16,769 nucleotides of DNA from a bacterium (GTDB lineage Bacteria > Planctomycetota > J058 > JAJDCP01). The DNA is taken from positions 1 to 16,769 of the forward strand of contig JAUIEM010000215.1 in the NCBI GenBank assembly GCA_030428695.1, read 5' to 3'. This document shows positions 13,397 through 16,769 of this stretch, piece by piece. The notes under the pieces were generated by a model. That model ran no database searches. It had not been told where the DNA came from and saw only the letters and a program-made list of their open reading frames with translations. How positions within the stretch are numbered: position 1 is the first letter of the stretch; every line of letters begins with the position of its first letter. The position numbers and the translations under genes were made by a program.

Positions 13397-15523
13397 ATGA
13401 CGACGACCGTGGAAAACCCCGAAACCTTCACCTTCCAGGCGGAAGTCAACCAGGTGCTCAGCCTGGTGATCAACTCCCTGTACTCGCACAAGGAGATCTT
13501 CCTGCGCGAGCTGGTGTCCAACGCCTCCGACGCCCTCGACAAGGTGCGCTTCCAGGCCCTGACCGACCACGACCTGCTCGGGGAGGACAAGGAGCTCAAG
13601 ATCCAGCTGATCCCGGACGAAGAGGCCGGCACCCTGACGATCCGTGACAACGGGATCGGCATGAGCCGCGACGAGCTGATCGGCAACCTCGGCACGATCG
13701 CGCGCTCGGGCTCGACCGCCTTCATCCAGGCGCTCAAAGAGAAGGGCGACAGCGACCTCAGCCTGATCGGCCAGTTCGGCGTCGGCTTCTACAGCAGCTA
13801 CCTGGTCGCCGACAAGGTCACCGTCAAGAGCCGCCCCGCCGGCGAAGAGCAGGCCTTCGCCTGGACCAGCGACGGCCAGGGCAGCTTCACCGTCGAGCCC
13901 TGCGAGCTCGACGGCCGTGGCTCCGAGATCATCCTGCACCTCAAAGAGGAGCAGAAGGAGTTCAACTACGAGTGGAAGCTGCGCGAGCTGATCCGCAAGT
14001 TCTCCGACTTCGTCAGCTTCCCGATCGAGCTCCAGGTCACCCGCACCAAGGAAGTGCCGAAGGATGAGTCCGACCCCGAGGGTCCGAAGGACAAGGTGAC
14101 CGAGACCGACTTCGAGCAGGTCAACAGCGCCTCCGCCCTGTGGACCCGCAAGAAGGACGACATCACCGACGAGCAGTACAACGCGTTCTACAAGCACCTC
14201 AGCCACGACTGGAACGCGCCGCTCGCCCGCGCGCACTTCACCATCGAGGGCCGGGCGCTGTTCACCGGGCTCGTCTTCATCCCCGAGAACCCGCCCTTCG
14301 ACCTGTTCACGAACAACGACCGCCGCGGGATCCGCCTGTTCGTCAAGCGCGTCTTCATCATGGACGAGTGCAAGGAGCTCGTGCCCGAGTACCTGCGCTT
14401 CATCCGGGGCGTGGTCGACAGCGACGACCTGCCGCTGAACGTCAGCCGCGAGCTGCTGCAAGAAGACAAGATGGTCCGCTTCATCAAGAGCTCGCTGGTC
14501 AAGAAGGTCATCGACCGGCTGCAGGAGATGGCCGACGAGGACGAGGACACCTACCTCAAGTTCTGGAAGTCGTTCGGGATGGTCCTCAAGGAGGGCATCC
14601 ACAGCGACCAGAAGAACCGCGACAAGATCGCGAAGCTCGCCCGCTTCCACAGCACCCACGGCGACGGCTGGACCTCGCTCGACCAGTACCTCGAGCGGAT
14701 GAAGGACGGCCAGAAGGCCATCTACTACATCATCGGCGAGAACCTGCAGACCCTGTCGAACAGCCCGCACCTCGAGGCGCTGAAGAAGAAGGGCTACGAG
14801 GTCCTGTTGATGACCGACCCGATCGACGAGTGGGTCGTGATGGGTCTGACCGAGTACAAGGAGACCAAGCTGGTCTCGGTCAGCAAGGGCGACCTCGAGC
14901 TCGACGGCGACGACGAAGAGGACGAGGCGAAGAAGAAGGAAGAGGAAGCGAAGAGCGAGGAGTTCAAGAAGCTGACCGACGCGATCGCGAAGCAGCTCGA
15001 CGACCGCGTCGAGAAGGTCGAGCTGAGCAAGCGCCTCGCCGACTCGCCCTGCTGCCTGGTCGCCCAGGAGTTCGGCATGCACGCGCACCTCGAGCGGCTG
15101 CTGCGCCAGAGCAACCGCGACGTGCCGCAGAACAAGCGCATCTTCGAGATCAACCCCGACCACCCGCTGGTCCTGAAGCTGCGGGCCCTGCAGGCGGCGA
15201 AGTCCGAGCGCTTCGGCGACTGGGTCGAGCTGCTCTACGCCCAGGCCCAGGTCCTCGAGGGCACGCCGGTCAACGACCCGGTCGGTTTCGCGACGCGCCT
15301 GACCAGCCTGATGCAGGAGCTGGTCGCGGGCGAGGACCTCACGCCGGTCGAGGACGACGAGCCCGAGGCTTCGGAGGAAGCGGACGCGGAGGCTTCGGAG
15401 GAAGCGACTGCGGAGGCTTCGGAGGAAGCGACTGCGGAGGCTTCGGAGGAAGCGACCGCGGAAGCTGAGGAAGCTTCCGACGAGCCTTCCGACGAGCCTT
15501 CCGAGGACGAAGACAAGGCCTGA
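13397..15523 (+). CDS. htpG: Molecular chaperone HtpG (bacterial Hsp90) with acidic repeat tail
   Basis: The 708-residue cytoplasmic ATP-dependent chaperone starts at an ATG with GAGGAG upstream (13383-13388). The GHKL ATPase domain shows LRELVSNASDALDK (catalytic E38, N42), DNGIGM (D84), GTIARSGS and GQFGVGFYSSYLVADKV (glycines 128 and 130). The middle domain carries PLNVSRELLQED with the ATP-sensing R351. The C-terminal dimerisation domain follows, with a highly charged insert (DGDDEEDEAKKKEEEAK) near residue 510. Typical bacterial HtpG is about 620-640 residues; the excess is mostly a C-terminal tail from residue ~655 made of four EASEEAxA repeats and a DEPSDEPSEDEDKA end. It lacks the eukaryotic MEEVD motif. 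The gene is alone and divergent from the ABC-F gene; no CIRCE or clear heat-shock promoter is seen. Confidence 0.96.
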   Translation: MTTTVENPETFTFQAEVNQVLSLVINSLYSHKEIFLRELVSNASDALDKVRFQALTDHDLLGEDKELKIQLIPDEEAGTLTIRDNGIGMSRDELIGNLGTIARSGSTAFIQALKEKGDSDLSLIGQFGVGFYSSYLVADKVTVKSRPAGEEQAFAWTSDGQGSFTVEPCELDGRGSEIILHLKEEQKEFNYEWKLRELIRKFSDFVSFPIELQVTRTKEVPKDESDPEGPKDKVTETDFEQVNSASALWTRKKDDITDEQYNAFYKHLSHDWNAPLARAHFTIEGRALFTGLVFIPENPPFDLFTNNDRRGIRLFVKRVFIMDECKELVPEYLRFIRGVVDSDDLPLNVSRELLQEDKMVRFIKSSLVKKVIDRLQEMADEDEDTYLKFWKSFGMVLKEGIHSDQKNRDKIAKLARFHSTHGDGWTSLDQYLERMKDGQKAIYYIIGENLQTLSNSPHLEALKKKGYEVLLMTDPIDEWVVMGLTEYKETKLVSVSKGDLELDGDDEEDEAKKKEEEAKSEEFKKLTDAIAKQLDDRVEKVELSKRLADSPCCLVAQEFGMHAHLERLLRQSNRDVPQNKRIFEINPDHPLVLKLRALQAAKSERFGDWVELLYAQAQVLEGTPVNDPVGFATRLTSLMQELVAGEDLTPVEDDEPEASEEADAEASEEATAEASEEATAEASEEATAEAEEASDEPSDEPSEDEDKA
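15365..15460 (+). repeat. Four tandem 24-bp repeats inside the 3' end of htpG
   Basis: Units start at 15365, 15389, 15413 and 15437, each beginning GAGGCTTCGGAGGAAGCG and differing only in the last 6 bases (GACGCG, ACTGCG, ACTGCG, ACCGCG in effect). Each encodes EASEEA(D/T)A. A shorter 12-bp unit, GACGAGCCTTCC, then repeats twice (15479-15502, DEPS). The near-identity at DNA level points to recent expansion and likely length variation between strains, always in frame. Confidence 0.9.
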
Positions 15524-15544
15524 TCCGGCTCGGAGACCTGCGGC

Positions 15545-15572
15545 CGAAGAGGGGGGCGCGCCCCCCTCTTCG
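15545..15572 (+). terminator. 28-bp perfect palindrome, terminator of htpG
   Basis: CGAAGAGGGGGGCG (15545-15558) is followed directly by its exact reverse complement (15559-15572), 21 bp after the htpG stop. The transcript would form a very stable hairpin of about 12 bp with a GCGC loop; TCTT lies in the descending arm and no T-run follows. Being symmetric, it could act in both directions. Confidence 0.75.
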
Positions 15573-15659
15573 CATCGGTGCGCACACCCCCGACCGCGCC
15601 GAGGGCAGGCCCCGCTTCCCCAGCCCTCCGCCTGCCTGTTTCCCCTCCTCCGAATTTTT

Positions 15660-15763
15660 ACCGCCTGGGTGCGCGGGTGGCGCACGTCACGTTGGATGCC
15701 CACACAGCTTCCAGGCGGTGCAGCCGCAGCCATAGCAGAAGACCCGCAGCCCGAGAGGCTGCG
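15660..15763 (+). promoter_or_regulatory. Structured 5' leader of the lipoprotein gene, possible cis-regulatory RNA
   Basis: ACCGCCTGG (15660-15668) pairs perfectly with CCAGGCGGT (15711-15719) over 9 bp, closing a loop that contains a second hairpin, GTGCGC (15669-15674) with GCGCAC (15680-15685). Next, CGCAGCC (15745-15751) pairs with GGCTGCG (15757-15763), 23 bp before the ribosome binding site. The same GCAGCC strand also occurs at 15720-15725 and 15726-15731, so the single GGCTGC strand has three possible partners. This resembles a switchable leader but fits no riboswitch class I know. Confidence 0.45.
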
Positions 15764-15786
15764 CCTCGAAGAGAGTCTCCAGTCCC

Positions 15787-15792
15787 GGAGGG
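15787..15792 (+). promoter_or_regulatory. Ribosome binding site of the lipoprotein gene
   Basis: GGAGGG lies 3 bases before the ATG at 15796. It supports this start, which also gives a correct lipoprotein signal peptide. Confidence 0.7.
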
Positions 15793-15795
15793 AAA

Positions 15796-16769
15796 ATGCG
15801 ATCTCCGCCCGCCATCGTCTCTGTGCTCGCCCTGCTCCTCGTCGGTTGCGACAGCTCCAGCAGCAACCCGGCCTCCCCAGTGTTCGTCGAGGAGAGCAGC
15901 AAGGATCTCGGCGCCACGTCCGTCGGCGCGACCCTGATGCCCCCGCCCGTGGTCGTCCACAATCCGACCGCGGGGGACGTCGAGATCCGCGACGTGATCC
16001 TGAAGGGTCCGGACAGCAACGACTTCCGGCTTGTCCTCCCGACCCTTCCGCTCACCCTGCGACCGGGCGAGTCGACGACGGTCGCCATCGAGTTCACCCC
16101 GCTGGGGGCGGGGATCCGGGAGGCCCAGCTGTGTGTTGTCCTCCAGCCTCTGGGCCAGCCCGAGGCCACCGACACCGTCGAGCTGAGCGGCGGCGGTCTG
16201 GCGCACATCCTCACAGGGCCGGACCTGGTGCTCAACCCGACCGGCGCGACCCCCCTCGCGGCGCTGCTCGAGCTCGAGACCGACGTGCAGACCGAGGTGC
16301 GGGTCCACCTCGACGATGGGGCCGACGTGCGGACGTTGCCGCAGACCAGCCGGGGCACGCAGCACGAGCTGCCGGTGCTCGGGCTGCGGGCCGCGACGAC
16401 CTACACGGTGACGGTCGAGGTCGCGACGCTCGACGGCGTGGTGCGGACCATCGGCCCGCTCGGGCTGACGACCGACCCGCTGCCGCCGAGCTTCCCGCAC
16501 GCCGACATCCTGATCAGCGAAGTCGACCGCATGGAGCCGGGCGTGATCCTGTTCGGCGCCCAGTGCAACCCGACGTCCTACCTGATCGCCCTCGACGAGA
16601 CCGGAGAGGTGGTCTGGTTCCTCCAGGGCGAGCTCGCCCGCACCAATGACCTGCGGCGTGCGAGCAACGGGCTGCTGCTCGGCGTCGGCCGGCGCCTGAT
16701 CTACGAGTTCGACATGCTCGGCCGGGTGGCGACGACGTGGTCGAGCCTCACGGCGAACAATCCGCCGGC
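15796..16769 (+). CDS. Lipoprotein with anchor-D-like, FN3-like and arylsulfotransferase-like regions (3' end missing)
   Basis: The frame is open from ATG 15796 through the right edge, giving 324 codons of an unfinished gene. A signal peptide ends in the lipobox LVGC (C18), so the protein should be anchored on the envelope. Residues ~40-130 resemble a choice-of-anchor-D/Hydin-type immunoglobulin-like domain (PVVVHNPTAGDVEIRDVIL, then PLTLRPGESTTVAIEFTPLGAGIREAQL). Residues ~140-232 look like a fibronectin-III-like domain (LPVLGLRAATTYTVTVEV). From F233 (FPHADILISEV...) the pattern CNPTSYLIALDETGEVVWFL and LRRASNGLLLGVGRRLIYEFDMLGRV matches the start of the beta-propeller of arylsulfotransferase (ASST)-like proteins. 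The catalytic histidines would lie beyond the window, so enzyme activity cannot be judged. It follows htpG after a strong terminator and should have its own promoter and leader. Confidence 0.75.
   Translation, partial: MRSPPAIVSVLALLLVGCDSSSSNPASPVFVEESSKDLGATSVGATLMPPPVVVHNPTAGDVEIRDVILKGPDSNDFRLVLPTLPLTLRPGESTTVAIEFTPLGAGIREAQLCVVLQPLGQPEATDTVELSGGGLAHILTGPDLVLNPTGATPLAALLELETDVQTEVRVHLDDGADVRTLPQTSRGTQHELPVLGLRAATTYTVTVEVATLDGVVRTIGPLGLTTDPLPPSFPHADILISEVDRMEPGVILFGAQCNPTSYLIALDETGEVVWFLQGELARTNDLRRASNGLLLGVGRRLIYEFDMLGRVATTWSSLTANNPP

Noticed and set aside
15365..15502. CRISPR-like repeats
   Set aside because: The units are contiguous, without spacers, and in frame with htpG codons.
13370..15733. 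787-codon minus-strand frame opposite htpG
   Set aside because: Shadow of htpG with no domain; it also runs through the palindromic terminator.
15660..15763. Assignment of the leader to a known riboswitch class
   Set aside because: I compared it from memory with c-di-GMP, cobalamin, SAM, glycine, Mn, Ni/Co and fluoride consensus patterns and found no match to their conserved cores.

Overview
The window is a 16.8 kb piece of a GC-rich bacterial chromosome, densely packed with genes. The organism is probably Gram-negative: there are three predicted lipoproteins (one carrying a twin-arginine signal), an RND-type inner-membrane exporter and a secreted metallophosphatase. The style (very high GC, anchor-D/sulfotransferase-like lipoprotein, many orphan alpha-helical proteins) would fit Planctomycetota or Myxococcota, but nothing here fixes the phylum. 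No mobile element, CRISPR array, tRNA or rRNA was seen.

Layout. (1) 1-2750 is a metal/oxidative-stress block. A partial nikR (minus strand, cut by the window edge) diverges from two tandem iron-type superoxide dismutase genes, followed by a metal-binding lipoprotein of the ZnuA/PsaA class. The 93-bp nikR-SOD gap holds two identical AT-rich 8-mers exactly 20 bp apart, a good candidate operator. (2) 2886-7619 encodes an RND transporter without adaptor or outer-membrane partner, and, 21 bp downstream, an unrecognised 521-residue alpha-helical protein built from degenerate ~36-residue repeats. (3) 7636-9131 starts with a convincing sigma-70-like promoter and carries two unrecognised genes: a helical 209-residue protein and a small secreted protein. 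(4) 9132-9353 is a convergent junction with one strong hairpin terminator for each direction. (5) 9354-13193 (minus) encodes a Tat-exported PhoD-family phosphatase lipoprotein and an ABC-F ATPase. (6) 13397-15523 (plus) is htpG, with an unusual acidic repeat tail, ended by a 28-bp palindrome. (7) 15573-16769 holds a highly structured leader and the first 324 codons of a lipoprotein with an anchor-D/Hydin-like domain, an FN3-like domain and the start of an arylsulfotransferase-like region.

How they may work together. NikR, the two SODs and the metal-binding lipoprotein look like a metal-responsive unit in which nickel or another transition metal could adjust SOD and metal acquisition; this is inferred from arrangement and the operator-like repeat. 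The RND/solenoid pair looks like an envelope transport unit. The remaining genes are housekeeping (HtpG chaperone, ABC-F translation factor) or envelope/secreted functions. I see no clear new defence or mobile system. The best leads are the NikR-SOD operator, the 36-residue solenoid, the structured leader at 15660-15763 and the repeat tail of HtpG.
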